Below, piece by piece: positions 1 to 11,357 of a DNA stretch of 33,891 nucleotides. Made by a program: the position numbers and the translations under genes. The notes below the pieces were generated by a model. It had not been told where the DNA came from. It saw only the letters and a program-made list of their open reading frames with translations, and did no database searches. Source of the stretch: Methylobacterium variabile (lineage in GTDB: Bacteria; Pseudomonadota; Alphaproteobacteria; Rhizobiales; Beijerinckiaceae); the NCBI RefSeq assembly GCF_001043975.1, contig NZ_LABY01000098.1, positions 1 to 33,891 of the forward strand, in the 5' to 3' direction. Numbering within the stretch: position 1 is the stretch's first letter; each line of letters starts with the position of its first letter.

Positions 1-2076
<2,076 letters not shown>

Positions 2077-2204
2077 CGCGCCAGTTCAGGGTGAATCCGG
2101 CGTTACGTCGTCCCGCGCGATTCGAGCGGCCGGCCTTGCCCTGATCTTTACGGCTTCCTGGGAGACTGGCCGCGAGATCTGCACCGGTCCCCGTGGAGCC
2201 GCCG

Positions 2205-3344
2205 ATGTCCGCCCGTCCCAACACCGAACCCGCCCTCTCGGTCAGGCCGGACGATCCGGTTCGCCCGCGCGTCGCGCCGGATGCCGGACGCCTCGCCTGG
2301 GTCGACGTCGCCAAGGGCATCTGCATCATCCTGGTGGTGATGATGCACTCCACCCTCGGGGTCGGCGAGGCGATGGGGGGCGAGGGCTTCATGCACCACA
2401 TCGTCGCCTTCGCCAAACCCTTCCGCATCCCGGACTTCTTCCTCCTGTCCGGCCTGTTCGTCGGCCGCGTGGTCGACCGCGACTGGCGCCTGTTCGCCGA
2501 CCGGCGCATCGTCCACTTCGCCTACTTCTACCTGCTGTGGCTGGTGCTGCAGTCGGCCGTGAAGTACGGCCAGATCACCGACGGCGCGGGGCCCGGCGCC
2601 TTCCTCGCCCACCTCGCCCACGGTCTCGTCGAGCCGTACTCGACCCTGTGGTTCATCTACCTGCTGGCGGTGTTCTCCGTCGCCGTGAAGCTTCTGCGCC
2701 GGGTGCCCGGCCCGCTGCTGCTCGCCGGCGCCGCGCTCCTGCAGCTCGCCCCGATCCATACCGGCTCGACCCTGATCGACGAGTTCTGCGTCTGCTTCGT
2801 CTACTTCGTCGGCGGCTACCTCTTCGCGGACCGGATCTTCGCCCTCGCCGACGCGGTGCGGGCCAGGATCGGCCTCGCGCTTCTCGGCCTCGCCGCCTGG
2901 GCGGCGCTCGAGGGCGCGCTGGTCTTCACCCCGTCCGGCTTCCCCTCGCACCCGACGCTGGCGAGCCTGCCGGGGGTGAGCCTGGTGCTCGGCGCTGCCG
3001 GGGCGCTGGCCATCGTGGCGGCGGCGGCGCTGCTGACCCGGGCCGGCGGCCCCGTGACCGCGGCCCTGCGCGCGTGCGGCGAGCGCTCGATCGTGATCTA
3101 TCTCGCCTTCTTCCTGCCGATGGCGGGCCTGCGCACGGCCCTGGTGCGCAGCGGGGTCATCGAGGATGTCGGGGTCGTCTCGCTGCTCGTGACGCTGGTC
3201 GCAGTGGCGGTGCCCCTCGGGATCGAGCGGCTGGTCCGCCACACCCCGGCCCGGTTCCTGTTCCGCCGCCCGGCCGCCCTCCACCTCGTCGGCGAGGAGC
3301 GGCCCCGCCCGGCGCCGGGCCTCGCCTCGGCGCGGCCGACCTGA
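2205..3344 (+). CDS. Acyltransferase 3 family multi-pass membrane protein
   Basis: About 379 residues with roughly ten hydrophobic helices. The N-terminal segment WVDVAKGICIILVVMMHST, with its helix-embedded H after the D, and the following FRIPDFFLLSGLFVGR are the hallmark of acyltransferase-3/OafA/OpgC-like O-acyltransferases, which move acyl groups onto sugars or glycans at the inner membrane. The acceptor is unknown. I start at ATG 2205 because GGAG lies 6 bases before it; a GTG at 2193 is also in frame. The gene stands alone and is followed by a strong terminator hairpin at 3374-3393. Confidence 0.85.
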   Translation: MSARPNTEPALSVRPDDPVRPRVAPDAGRLAWVDVAKGICIILVVMMHSTLGVGEAMGGEGFMHHIVAFAKPFRIPDFFLLSGLFVGRVVDRDWRLFADRRIVHFAYFYLLWLVLQSAVKYGQITDGAGPGAFLAHLAHGLVEPYSTLWFIYLLAVFSVAVKLLRRVPGPLLLAGAALLQLAPIHTGSTLIDEFCVCFVYFVGGYLFADRIFALADAVRARIGLALLGLAAWAALEGALVFTPSGFPSHPTLASLPGVSLVLGAAGALAIVAAAALLTRAGGPVTAALRACGERSIVIYLAFFLPMAGLRTALVRSGVIEDVGVVSLLVTLVAVAVPLGIERLVRHTPARFLFRRPAALHLVGEERPRPAPGLASARPT

Positions 3345-3373
3345 CGCGGCCGGGGACCGGTTCCACCCGACGA

Positions 3374-3396
3374 CGGCGCCCCGCGGGGCGCCGTTT
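3374..3396 (+). terminator. Intrinsic terminator after the acyltransferase gene
   Basis: A perfect 20-base palindrome (CGGCGCCCCG/CGGGGCGCCG) is followed by TTT. It lies 30 bases after the acyltransferase stop codon. The T run is short, as is common in GC-rich genomes. Confidence 0.65.
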
Positions 3397-3541
3397 CCGT
3401 GCGGGTGACGGAGAGGACGGTATTGATTAAATTCCTGTCGGCGAAGTCACCCGGCAGTCGCTGCGGCCAAGCCTCGGCTTTACCGATCATAAGCCATTTC
3501 GTCGCAAGATCTCGCAGTCGACGGAACCAGGGCGAACCTGA

Positions 3542-3889
3542 ATGGATGCGCATTTCCGCCTCCGGGACGGTGCCGGCCTGGTGCTGCTCCTGCTGGCCCC
3601 GTTCCTGGTCGTCGCCGTGCCGCACTCGGACACGGTCGCCGTGCTCGGCCGGCCCGGGGGCGGCGTCGCCGGAGCCGCCGCGATCGTGGCGGCGGCGGGC
3701 GGCCGCCTCCTGGGGACGGGCGCGACCGGCCTGGTGGTCGCGCGGTCCGACGAGGCGGGCTTCGTCCGGCGCCTCTACGGCGCCGGCGCCTGGCTGGTGC
3801 TCGACCCGGCCGTCGCCGGCGGCTGCGGCCCGCCCGCACGCGACGCGAAGCCGGATGCCCCCTCCCCGTCACCGAGCCCCGACCGATGA
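3542..3889 (+). CDS. Small hypothetical protein with N-terminal membrane segment, coupled to an MCP
   Basis: 115 residues. Residues 9-27 form one hydrophobic helix, followed by alternating Ala/Gly-rich and polar segments ([19 protein letters not shown], then [19 protein letters not shown]), which look like a small compact alpha/beta domain, and a Pro/Ser-rich tail. I do not recognise a family. The stop codon overlaps the start of the chemotaxis receptor (ATGATGA at 3886-3892), so the two are probably translated together, and this protein may serve as a ligand-side or accessory partner of the receptor. That role is inference from the overlap alone. Confidence 0.6.
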   Translation: MDAHFRLRDGAGLVLLLLAPFLVVAVPHSDTVAVLGRPGGGVAGAAAIVAAAGGRLLGTGATGLVVARSDEAGFVRRLYGAGAWLVLDPAVAGGCGPPARDAKPDAPSPSPSPDR

Positions 3890-5349
3890 TGACCGACGCC
3901 GACGACCTTCGCCGCTCCTTCGCCCGCATCCTCATCGGCCTGCTCTGGGCCCACGTGCCGGTCGCGGCGGCGGTGCCGCTCCTGGTCGGCGCCGGCATCT
4001 CGGCCGGTCCGGCCGCGGTCGCGGTCCTCCTGGCTGCCGTCGCCACCCTGTCCTGGTGGCGCGACCCGGTCGGGCCGCAGACCCGGATCGCCACCGCGCT
4101 GGCGCTGACCGGGATGGCGGCCCTGCTGCTCGCGGCGAGCGCCGGGCACCCGTGGCAGGTCGACCTGCACATGTACTTCTTCGCCTGCCTGGCGGTCCTC
4201 GCCGGCTGGTGCGACTGGCGCGTGATCCTGGTCGGCGCCGGCGCGACGGCGCTCCACCACCTCGTCCTCGGCTTCGTCCTGCCCCGCGCCGTCTTCCCGG
4301 CGGAAGGCAGCCTCGAGCGGGTGCTGCTGCATGCCGGGATCCTGGCGATCGAGGCCGCGATGCTGGCCCGGATCTGCCACACCGTCGCCCGGACCCTCGC
4401 CGGGCTCGCGGCGTCCGAGAGCGAGGCGACGGGCCAGATGGCGCGCCTGCGGGACCTGGAGCGGGACGGCGAGGCGGCCCGCGCCGCGGCCGAGCACGAG
4501 CGACGCGAGGACGTGCTGCGGATGGCGGCGGCGTTCGAGGCGGCGGTGGTCGGCATCGTCGGCGGGGTCGCGTCCGCGGCGGGCGAGCTGCAGGCGGCGG
4601 CGCGCGGGATGTCGCAGACCGCGGGCCTCGCCGCCGACCGCTCGGCCGGCGCCAGGGCTGCCGCCGGGCAGGCCGCCGGGGATGTCGGCGCGGTCGCGGC
4701 GGCCACGGAGGAGCTCGGCGCCTCGGTGCGCGAGGTCGGCCAGCAGGTCGGCGAATCCGCCGGCCTCGCCCGCGCCGCCGTCGCCGAGGCCGGCCGCACC
4801 GCCGCCCTGGTCGGCGAGCTGAGCGAGGCCGCGTCCCGGATCGGCGACGTGGTGACGATGATCTCCGGCGTCGCGGACCAGACGAACCTGCTGGCGCTGA
4901 ACGCCACGATCGAGGCGGCGCGCGCCGGCGCGGCGGGGCGGGGCTTCGCGGTGGTGGCCGCCGAGGTGAAGGAGCTCGCCGCCCAGACCGCCCGGGCCAC
5001 CGACGAGATCGGCGGCCAGATCGGCCGCATCCAGGGCGCCACCCGCGACGCCGTCCGGGCGATCGAGGAGATCGGCGGGCGCATCCGCGGCATCGACGGG
5101 GTCGCGGCCGCGGTCGCCGCGGCGGTGGAGGAGCAGGGCGCGGCGACGCAGGAGATCATCCGCGCCATGGACCGGGCCGCCGCCGGAACCGGCTCGCTCA
5201 CCGAGACCGTCGGCGCCGTGGCCGACGCCGCCGGCGAGACCGGCTCCGCCGCCGGCCGGGTGCTCACCTCGGCCGGGGCCCTGGCACAGCAGGCCGAGCA
5301 CCTCGGGGCCGAGGTCGCGCGCTTCCTGCACGGCGTGCGCGCGGCCTGA
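3886..5349 (+). CDS. Methyl-accepting chemotaxis protein with multi-pass membrane sensor
   Basis: A 487-residue receptor. Residues 1-170 hold about six hydrophobic segments including [13 protein letters not shown] and, further on, LHHLVLG. This His-rich integral membrane sensor is known from other receptors and diguanylate cyclases, so it likely senses within the membrane or binds a metal or small ligand. After a short coiled coil (175-215) comes the cytoplasmic signalling domain with the invariant hairpin tip near residues 325-350 ([20 protein letters not shown], then RAG), which couples to CheW and CheA. No separate periplasmic domain or C-terminal CheR-binding pentapeptide is visible. It overlaps the preceding small gene and meets the converging amidotransferase gene 6 bases after its stop. 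Confidence 0.93.
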   Translation: MMTDADDLRRSFARILIGLLWAHVPVAAAVPLLVGAGISAGPAAVAVLLAAVATLSWWRDPVGPQTRIATALALTGMAALLLAASAGHPWQVDLHMYFFACLAVLAGWCDWRVILVGAGATALHHLVLGFVLPRAVFPAEGSLERVLLHAGILAIEAAMLARICHTVARTLAGLAASESEATGQMARLRDLERDGEAARAAAEHERREDVLRMAAAFEAAVVGIVGGVASAAGELQAAARGMSQTAGLAADRSAGARAAAGQAAGDVGAVAAATEELGASVREVGQQVGESAGLARAAVAEAGRTAALVGELSEAASRIGDVVTMISGVADQTNLLALNATIEAARAGAAGRGFAVVAAEVKELAAQTARATDEIGGQIGRIQGATRDAVRAIEEIGGRIRGIDGVAAAVAAAVEEQGAATQEIIRAMDRAAAGTGSLTETVGAVADAAGETGSAAGRVLTSAGALAQQAEHLGAEVARFLHGVRAA

Positions 5350-5355
5350 GGACCC

Positions 5356-6201
5356 TCAGCCGGCGCGGCGCGGCCGCACGAGGTGGTCGATGAAGTTGCG
5401 GATCTCGCGCCGGCGGCGCTCCGGCGACAGCACCTCGGCGGTGATGCCGAGGCGCCAGGCGAGGTCGGGCCGGCCGTCCCCGTCCCGGTGCAGGTCGCGC
5501 AGGGCATCGGCATAGGCGTCGACCGCGGCCTCGTCGTCGCACAGACCCGCCTCGACGACGCCCTCGGCACTCAGGCGCAGCATCGCCGCGACCTCGTCGA
5601 GGTCGAGCTCGGGATGGTACTGCGTGCCCCAGAACACCCCGTCGCCGACCCGGATCTCGATCGCCTGGACGTCGAGGCGGTCGTTGCCGGCGAGCACCGT
5701 GCTGCCCGGCGGCGGCGCGATCACCGCGTCGTCGTGGATCGCCGGCGCGTCCCAGGCCGGCGGCCGGCCGGACAGCAGCGGGTGCCCCTCCCCGGCATCC
5801 GTCCGGCGGATGGCGCGGGCGAGCCCGTATTCCGGTCCCCGGGGGTTGCGGTCGGCCCGGCCGCCGGCGATCGTGGCGGCGACCTGCACGCCCCAGCACG
5901 AGCCGAAGACCGGCAGGCCGGCGGCGAGCGCCGACCGCACCAGGTCGCATTGCCGGGTCACCGTGGGGCCGCCCTCGGCGACGTGCAGGGTCGAGCCGGT
6001 GAGCACCAGGGCGTCGCACTCCGTCAGCGCGCGGGGCAGTACCGCATCCGCGTCGGCGGGGGCCACGAGGTGGCAGACCGCGTCCGGCGCCAGGCTCCGC
6101 AGGACCCCCGCATAGGTCTCGGCCGAGGTCTTGTCGCAGACCGACAGGTGCTTCTCGCGGCCGGCCCGGTCGTTCCCATCCGCCACCAGCAGGTGCAGCA
6201 T
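5356..6201 (-). CDS. Class I glutamine amidotransferase (GATase1-like)
   Basis: 281 residues. The triad expected of class I amidotransferases is visible: nucleophile C102 in GSCWGVQ, and H196 with E198 in QYHPELD. The central region resembles the glutaminase part of GMP synthase and stand-alone members of that family, which hydrolyse glutamine or gamma-glutamyl compounds. No synthetase domain is fused or adjacent, so the acceptor reaction is unknown. The C-terminal extension after residue 205 (charged, ending with RRREIRNFIDH) is longer than the core domain requires. The start at ATG 6201 has AAGGAG six bases upstream. It is divergent from the penicillin-binding protein gene. Confidence 0.88.
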   Translation of the reverse strand: MLHLLVADGNDRAGREKHLSVCDKTSAETYAGVLRSLAPDAVCHLVAPADADAVLPRALTECDALVLTGSTLHVAEGGPTVTRQCDLVRSALAAGLPVFGSCWGVQVAATIAGGRADRNPRGPEYGLARAIRRTDAGEGHPLLSGRPPAWDAPAIHDDAVIAPPPGSTVLAGNDRLDVQAIEIRVGDGVFWGTQYHPELDLDEVAAMLRLSAEGVVEAGLCDDEAAVDAYADALRDLHRDGDGRPDLAWRLGITAEVLSPERRRREIRNFIDHLVRPRRAG

Positions 6202-6406
6202 GTCGGCTCCTTGTTAGCGCGACCGCAACGCTCGCGGGTGGGCGGCGTTCCGGCGCGGCTTGCCGCACTCCCGCGGGTATCCCGCTAAGTGACGACAGTT
6301 GCAGGAGAAAATTTCGGTTAACGGCCCTTAAACCCGCCTCATTTAACGTCTCTTGAGTACCCCGCGCGGGCCGGTTCGTCCGGGGGGCGATGGGGAACTC
6401 GGCAGG

Positions 6407-8605
6407 ATGGCGAAGGAACGCGAGCGGACGCGTCGGGTCGAGCCGCGGTTCGAGGCGGAGGGGCCTGCGGACCCGGCGGCGCTCGACCTGCGCCTCTCGC
6501 GCGGCGACCGGGCGGGGGGCGGCGTGGCCAGGGAAACGCGCAATGGGGCGTCCAAGGGGACGACGAAGAAAGCCGCGCCGGCGCGCGCCGGCGGGCGGGG
6601 CGGCCGCGCGGCCGCGCCGGCCCCGCGGCGGCGGCGCTCGTTCCTCGGCCGCCTCGTCTACGCCTCAATGATCCTCGGCCTGTGGGGCCTGGTCGCGGTC
6701 GCCGGCATCGTGGCGTTCCACGCCTCGCAGCTGCCGCCAATCGACCAGCTCGCGGTGCCCAAGCGCCCGCCCAACATCGCGATCCTAGCCGCCGACGGCT
6801 CGCTCCTCGCCAACCGGGGCGAGACCGGCGGCCGCACCGTGAGCATCCGCGAGCTGCCGCCCTACCTGCCCCGGGCCTTCGTGGCGATCGAGGACCGGCG
6901 CTTCTACGGCCACATGGGCATCGACCCGATCGGCATCGCCCGCGCCATCACCCAGAACCTGACCCGCCGCGGCGTCGCCCAGGGCGGCTCGACCCTGACC
7001 CAGCAGCTCGCCAAGAACCTCTTCCTGACCCAGGAGCGCACCGCCTCGCGCAAGATCCAGGAGGCGATCCTGGCACTGTGGCTCGAGCACAAGTACTCGA
7101 AGGACGAGATCCTCGAGCTCTACCTCAACCGGGTCTATTTCGGCGCCGGCGCCTACGGCGTCGAGGCGGCGGCCCAGCGCTACTTCGCCAAGCCCGCCAA
7201 GGACGTGACCCTGGCCGAGGCCGCGATGCTCGGCGGCCTCGTCCAGGCGCCCTCGCGGCTCGCGCCCAACCGCAACCTCCCTGCCGCGCAGGCCCGTGCC
7301 GCCCAGGTGCTCGCGGCGATGCAGGAACTCGGCTTCGCCAAGCAAGCCGAGGTGCAGGTGGCGCTGGCCAAGCCCGCCAAGCCCGCCCGCGCCGCGGGCG
7401 GCGGCTCGGCCAACTACGTCGCCGACCTCGTGATGGACGTGCTCGACGACTACGTCGGCAAGATCGAGGCCGACGTCACGGTCCAGACCACCGTCGATCC
7501 CGGGCTCCAGGCGGTGGCCGAGCGGGCGCTGGTCGACGAGCTGAACCAGAAGGGCGGGCGCTACAATGTCGGCCAGGGCGCCGTCGTGGCGATGCGCCCG
7601 GACGGGGCGATCCGCGCCCTGATCGGCGGGCGCGACTATGCCCAGAGCCAGTTCAACCGCGCCACCACCGCCAAGCGCCAGCCGGGCTCGGCCTTCAAGC
7701 CCTTCGTCTACCTGGCGGCGGTGGAGCGGGGCCTGACCCCCGACACCGTGCGGGAGGACGCGCCGGTCAGCATCAAGGGTTGGAACCCGGAGAACTACTC
7801 GCGCAACTACAGCGGCCCCGTGACCCTGCGCGACGCGCTCGCCCATTCCCTCAACACCGTGGCGGTGCGGCTCGGCCAGGAGGTCGGCCCGAGGGCGGTG
7901 GTGCAGACGGCGCAGCGCCTCGGCATCACCTCAGCCCTCCAGGCCAACGCCTCGATCGCGCTCGGCACCTCCGAGGTCACGCCGCTGGAGCTCGTCGGCG
8001 CCTACGCGGCTTTCGCCAACGGCGGCACCGGGGTGATCCCCTACGTGATCGCCGGCGTGAAGACCATCGACGGCCGCAGCATCTACAAGCGCGGGCTCAG
8101 CGGCCTCGGTCGGGTGATCGAGCCCGGCGCCGTCGGCATGATGAACGCGATGATGCACGAGGTCTTCGCCAGCGGCACCGCCAAGAAGGGCGACATCCCG
8201 GGCTGGGACCTCGCCGGCAAGACCGGCACCAGCCAGGATTTCCGCGATGCCTGGGTGGTCGGCTATTCCGGCACGCTCGTCGCCGGCGTCTGGCTCGGCA
8301 ACGACGACGGCGAGCCGACGAAGCGGGTCTCGGGCGGCAACCTGCCGGTCGAGGTCTGGAACCGGGTGATGACCGCGGCCCTGCGCGGCGACAAGCCGGT
8401 GCCCCTGCCGGGCGCCGCCCGCTGGCGCCGCGGCAGCAACGCCGTCGCCGCCGCGAGCCCCGCCGCCGAGCCGACCATCGGCGGCCTCATCGACGACCTG
8501 CTGGGCGGCGGCCAGCCCCCGCCCCGCCAGCCGGCGCCGCGCGGCGGCGGCGGTCCGAGCCGGGAGGACAAGAATTTCCTGGAGCGGCTGTTCGGGATCG
8601 ATTGA
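6407..8605 (+). CDS. Class A penicillin-binding protein (PBP1a-type transglycosylase/transpeptidase)
   Basis: Bifunctional peptidoglycan synthase that polymerises lipid II and cross-links the stem peptides on the periplasmic face of the inner membrane. From ATG 6407 (732 residues): a basic, low-complexity cytoplasmic tail (1-80), one membrane anchor (82-105), a GT51 domain with catalytic E162 in AIEDRRFYGHMGID and the GGSTLTQQLAKNLF motif, then the penicillin-binding domain with SAFK (S428), SLN (S481) and KTGTS (K605). The C-terminus is Pro/Gly-rich. All catalytic residues are present. Start choice is uncertain: ATG 6407 is preferred, while a TTG at 6353 would add 18 residues. It lies divergent to the amidotransferase gene behind an AT-rich stretch (6301-6352). 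Confidence 0.95.
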   Translation: MAKERERTRRVEPRFEAEGPADPAALDLRLSRGDRAGGGVARETRNGASKGTTKKAAPARAGGRGGRAAAPAPRRRRSFLGRLVYASMILGLWGLVAVAGIVAFHASQLPPIDQLAVPKRPPNIAILAADGSLLANRGETGGRTVSIRELPPYLPRAFVAIEDRRFYGHMGIDPIGIARAITQNLTRRGVAQGGSTLTQQLAKNLFLTQERTASRKIQEAILALWLEHKYSKDEILELYLNRVYFGAGAYGVEAAAQRYFAKPAKDVTLAEAAMLGGLVQAPSRLAPNRNLPAAQARAAQVLAAMQELGFAKQAEVQVALAKPAKPARAAGGGSANYVADLVMDVLDDYVGKIEADVTVQTTVDPGLQAVAERALVDELNQKGGRYNVGQGAVVAMRPDGAIRALIGGRDYAQSQFNRATTAKRQPGSAFKPFVYLAAVERGLTPDTVREDAPVSIKGWNPENYSRNYSGPVTLRDALAHSLNTVAVRLGQEVGPRAVVQTAQRLGITSALQANASIALGTSEVTPLELVGAYAAFANGGTGVIPYVIAGVKTIDGRSIYKRGLSGLGRVIEPGAVGMMNAMMHEVFASGTAKKGDIPGWDLAGKTGTSQDFRDAWVVGYSGTLVAGVWLGNDDGEPTKRVSGGNLPVEVWNRVMTAALRGDKPVPLPGAARWRRGSNAVAAASPAAEPTIGGLIDDLLGGGQPPPRQPAPRGGGGPSREDKNFLERLFGID

Positions 8606-8693
8606 GGGGCGCCGGCCCCGCCATCCTCGTCGGGCAGGCTTCGACCATGCGGGCAGCCCTCAAGGTCGCACGAGCCTGGCGCCGCCTTGACTG

Positions 8694-9275
8694 CTACAGC
8701 CCGAGTGTCGCTTCGGCCCAGCGCAGCACCACGTCGCTGCGGAGGAAGTCCACCACGGCCTGCTCCTGCCTCGCCGGCCGCTCGGCATTCATGGCGGCCG
8801 TGGCGACGATCAGGTCGCACCGCTCGTGGAACGCCATCGCGAGCGCCGACCTCGCCGTCGGACCGGCGTTCCCGAGGGCGTAACTCCGGCCGCGTCCCTT
8901 CATCGCGTGCACGTCGATGGCCCGCCCCGGACCGAGCGCCGTGCGCGCGGAGGCGATGAGATCGATGTCGCTGAGGCGATCAACGTCGTCGTCATCGATC
9001 GTCGTCATGCATCCGCACAGGCCCAGCTTCGCGCGAAGATAGACGACGACCTCCGCGCCGCAGCGATCGGCCCGGCAGCGGTAGGCCTTGCCCCTCCCCC
9101 ACGGGTCCAGCGGAAACGGCCACGTTGCCTCGGTCCAGGCCGGCGTCGGAGCGGCATCGGCTGGAGCGTGGACCGGCGTGCGGCCGACGAGCAGACCGGC
9201 CGTCCCCAGTGCCCCGCCGGCAATCAGGATGGCCGCTGCCGTCGTCAGGGCGACCCGCCTCGACGGCCGGGACAT
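8694..9275 (-). CDS. Hypothetical membrane-anchored or exported protein, downstream partner of a TPR protein
   Basis: 193 residues starting at ATG 9275. An N-terminal hydrophobic stretch (about 9-30) after a short basic start suggests a signal anchor. The rest is a compact domain with four cysteines in YRCRADRCGAE and LGLCGCMTT, an acidic run (IDDDDVDRLSDIDL) and a C-terminal half resembling proteins annotated only as hypothetical in methylobacteria and bradyrhizobia. The four cysteines could form disulfides or bind metal. Its ATG shares the A of the TPR gene stop codon (TGATG), so the two are translationally coupled. Confidence 0.75.
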   Translation of the reverse strand: MSRPSRRVALTTAAAILIAGGALGTAGLLVGRTPVHAPADAAPTPAWTEATWPFPLDPWGRGKAYRCRADRCGAEVVVYLRAKLGLCGCMTTIDDDDVDRLSDIDLIASARTALGPGRAIDVHAMKGRGRSYALGNAGPTARSALAMAFHERCDLIVATAAMNAERPARQEQAVVDFLRSDVVLRWAEATLGL

Positions 9276-10867
9276 CACCGCGCCTCGTGCATCGCGACGA
9301 ACTTGCGCGCCGCCTCGATCTCCGGCCGACTGGTAGCCGAGCCCGTCGTGAGCGCGAGCAGCTTCTCGTAGTTCGCCTTCGCAGTCGCCCTGTCGCCGAG
9401 CCTCTCGGCGGCCAGCGCGGCACCGAGGAAGCTGCGGAAGCGGTTCGGCTCCCTGCGCTGCGTCGCCTCGAAGGCGGCGAGCGCGTCTCGCGCCATGCCG
9501 CGCTCGAGCAGCATCTCGCCGTAGAGTTCCCGCGCCGGTGCCAGCGGCCCGGGCGTGATCACGTGCTTGTTGGTCCTGTCTTCGGCATCCGCCGCGGCGC
9601 GCATGGCTTCCAGCGCCTCCTCGTGCTCGCCTCGCGCGTGGAGCACCCAGGCGGCAGCGACCTGCCGCTGGATGTCGACGATCTCCGACCAGTAGACCTC
9701 CTTCGCGTCGCGCAACCCGTCGCGCAGCTCGGCGAGCTTCGCAGCGTCGAGGGCGGCTGCCTCCGGCCGGCTCGAGCGCGCGGCCCCGAGGGCACGGGCG
9801 AAGTGCGTCATGGCCGTCGCGTAGGCGAACGGGCTCGGCCGCACGGGAAGCTGTGCGGCGGCTTGCCAGTCGCCGCGCTCGACGGCGTAGCGCGCAGGCG
9901 ACGCCGCGAGCGCGTAATGGGCGGCGAGCACGGCGGCCTTGAACTCGGTCTCGCGCGTCATGTCGTCCACGACGGCGCGCGCTTCGCCGTCCTGGCCGAG
10001 CTGCAGGTGGGCGTAGACCATGTAATCCTGCGCGTGCAGGTAGTTGCCGACCGACTTCTCGGCTCGCGCGGCCCTCCACGAGGCGGTGTTCGAGGCGATC
10101 GACTCCCCCCAGAGGCCGACGCGCGTGTAGATGTGCGAGGGCATGTGCTGCGCGTGCGGCGCAGCCGGTGCGATCTGTGCGTAGCGATGCGCCGCGTCGA
10201 GCCCCTTGGCCGCGAGTTCCGGGTAGTCGTAGAGGTGGATGAGGTAGTGTGTCACACCCGGATGCTGCGGCAGGCGTATTGAGAGCGGCTCCAGGATCGC
10301 GGCGCCCTTCAGTTGCTGGGCATAGGTCTTGTCGTTGAGGTCGGCCGAGGTGTTGAGCGTGATGGCGTAAGCGATCTGCGCCTCGTCGTCGTCCGGGTAC
10401 TTGGTCGCCATCCGCTCCTGCGCGTCGCGGAAGAGCCGGATGCGCTGGCCGTGGCCGAGCGTGTCGGCGTCGGTGTACATCAGGGCCAGCGCGTCGATGT
10501 AGTCGCGTTCGCGCTCGGTCTTCGGATTCAGCGCCACGGCCCGGCGGATGGCAGCCAGCCCCGGAGCGAGGTTGGCCTGCGGGATCGGGTTGTGCGGATT
10601 GTCCAGGTAGGTCAGCGCGATGCCCCATTCGGCGATGGCGCAGGCGGGGTCGGCCTTGAGTGCCTCCTCGAAGACCTCCTTGGCCGCGAGGTACCAGTAG
10701 GAATGCTGGTAGCGCATGCCCCGGTCGAAGCGACGCTGCGCCACCTCATTGCAGGAGGTCGCGAAGTGCACGCTTCCGAGCTGCTGGTTCACGTCGCCTT
10801 GCGCGATGAGCGGCTGTGCGGAGGACAGAGCGATGACGGCCGTCGCCGCGAACAGGGACGCGCGCAT
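9275..10867 (-). CDS. Exported tetratricopeptide-repeat protein
   Basis: 530 residues from ATG 10867, chosen because AGGAGG stands 8 bases upstream; a start 10 codons earlier is less likely. Residues 1-22 form a signal peptide (MRASLFAATAVIALSS, then AQPLIAQ), so the protein is periplasmic. The body contains TPR-like helix pairs, for instance around YWYLAAKEVFEEALKADP and, near the C-terminus, ARDALAAFEATQRREPNRF. A His-rich central motif (HAQHMPSHIYTRVGLW), with GVTHYLIHLYD before it, is shared by a family of bacterial TPR proteins of unknown function and could bind a metal. It is first in a two-gene operon read from a promoter at 10918-10945. No enzymatic domain is visible. Confidence 0.85.
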   Translation of the reverse strand: MRASLFAATAVIALSSAQPLIAQGDVNQQLGSVHFATSCNEVAQRRFDRGMRYQHSYWYLAAKEVFEEALKADPACAIAEWGIALTYLDNPHNPIPQANLAPGLAAIRRAVALNPKTERERDYIDALALMYTDADTLGHGQRIRLFRDAQERMATKYPDDDEAQIAYAITLNTSADLNDKTYAQQLKGAAILEPLSIRLPQHPGVTHYLIHLYDYPELAAKGLDAAHRYAQIAPAAPHAQHMPSHIYTRVGLWGESIASNTASWRAARAEKSVGNYLHAQDYMVYAHLQLGQDGEARAVVDDMTRETEFKAAVLAAHYALAASPARYAVERGDWQAAAQLPVRPSPFAYATAMTHFARALGAARSSRPEAAALDAAKLAELRDGLRDAKEVYWSEIVDIQRQVAAAWVLHARGEHEEALEAMRAAADAEDRTNKHVITPGPLAPARELYGEMLLERGMARDALAAFEATQRREPNRFRSFLGAALAAERLGDRATAKANYEKLLALTTGSATSRPEIEAARKFVAMHEAR

Positions 10868-10917
10868 GGAAGCACCCTCCTGACGGATACGGTTCAACTC
10901 CCGCGATGTACTTCGAG

Positions 10918-10945
10918 ACTATACGCGCTCCCGACGCATTCGCAA
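10918..10945 (-). promoter_or_regulatory. Sigma-70-type promoter of the TPR operon
   Basis: On the minus strand TTGCGA (10945-10940) and TATAGT (10923-10918) are separated by 16 bases, about 50 bases before the TPR start codon. The -35 box overlaps the repeats at 10936-10966, which may be an operator. Confidence 0.6.
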
Positions 10946-10966
10946 GCATTCGCAAGGCGCGAATGC
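10936..10966. repeat. Direct repeat GCATTCGCAA x2 plus inverted half-site at the promoter
   Basis: GCATTCGCAA occurs at 10936-10945 and 10946-10955, and GCGAATGC, the reverse complement of GCATTCGC, at 10959-10966. The three half-sites cover the -35 box of the TPR operon. The layout suits a regulator binding site. The remainder of the gap to 11357 shows no gene that I can support. Confidence 0.55.
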
Positions 10967-11357
10967 CGACGATCGGAACAGCGCCTCAGTAAAAATCAGA
11001 AGGGTTTCGCTCGAGGCCAGTGTGAGACGTGTTCAGGCTGCTCTGCGATTGCATCGCCCGCAATGATTGACGCTGACCCGTTCCGATGCGGCGATGTCGC
11101 TGGATCCGACGATCAGGTCCCGGCTCCCCGCGACCGGCCGACCGCTCGGGTTGCGATGCCGGGGCACCGTGCCGAAGTCCGGCCGTACACGATTTGGTCA
11201 TCAGGGCGGGGCCGCCCCCATTCGTTCGCGTTCCGCTTGATCCGTTCACATAAAGGGAGATGCGCTTGACGGGTGTCAGCACAGATCAGGCGGATCTCGC
11301 ATAATTCGCGTTCGGTCGCTCGGACGGATCGATCCGCGAACGGCGGCGGCCCGCGCC

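Noticed and set aside
5346..5359. CTGAG-GACC-CTCAG hairpin as a bidirectional terminator between the MCP and amidotransferase genes
   Set aside because: The stem is only 5 bp, has no T run on either strand and contains both stop codons; too weak to call.
6311..6346. CtrA-like site (TTAA...TTAA) upstream of the penicillin-binding protein gene
   Set aside because: The two TTAA halves are 6 bases apart, not the 7 required, and the other TTAA is at the wrong distance.
8694..10628. 644-codon minus-strand frame covering both genes of the TPR operon
   Set aside because: Only its last 193 codons are real coding sequence; the rest is an out-of-frame reading of the TPR gene.
10986..11282. 98-codon minus-strand frame between the TPR operon and DUF2155
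   Set aside because: No recognisable domain, no good start site and mixed codon use; considered as a transposase remnant but no motif supports it.
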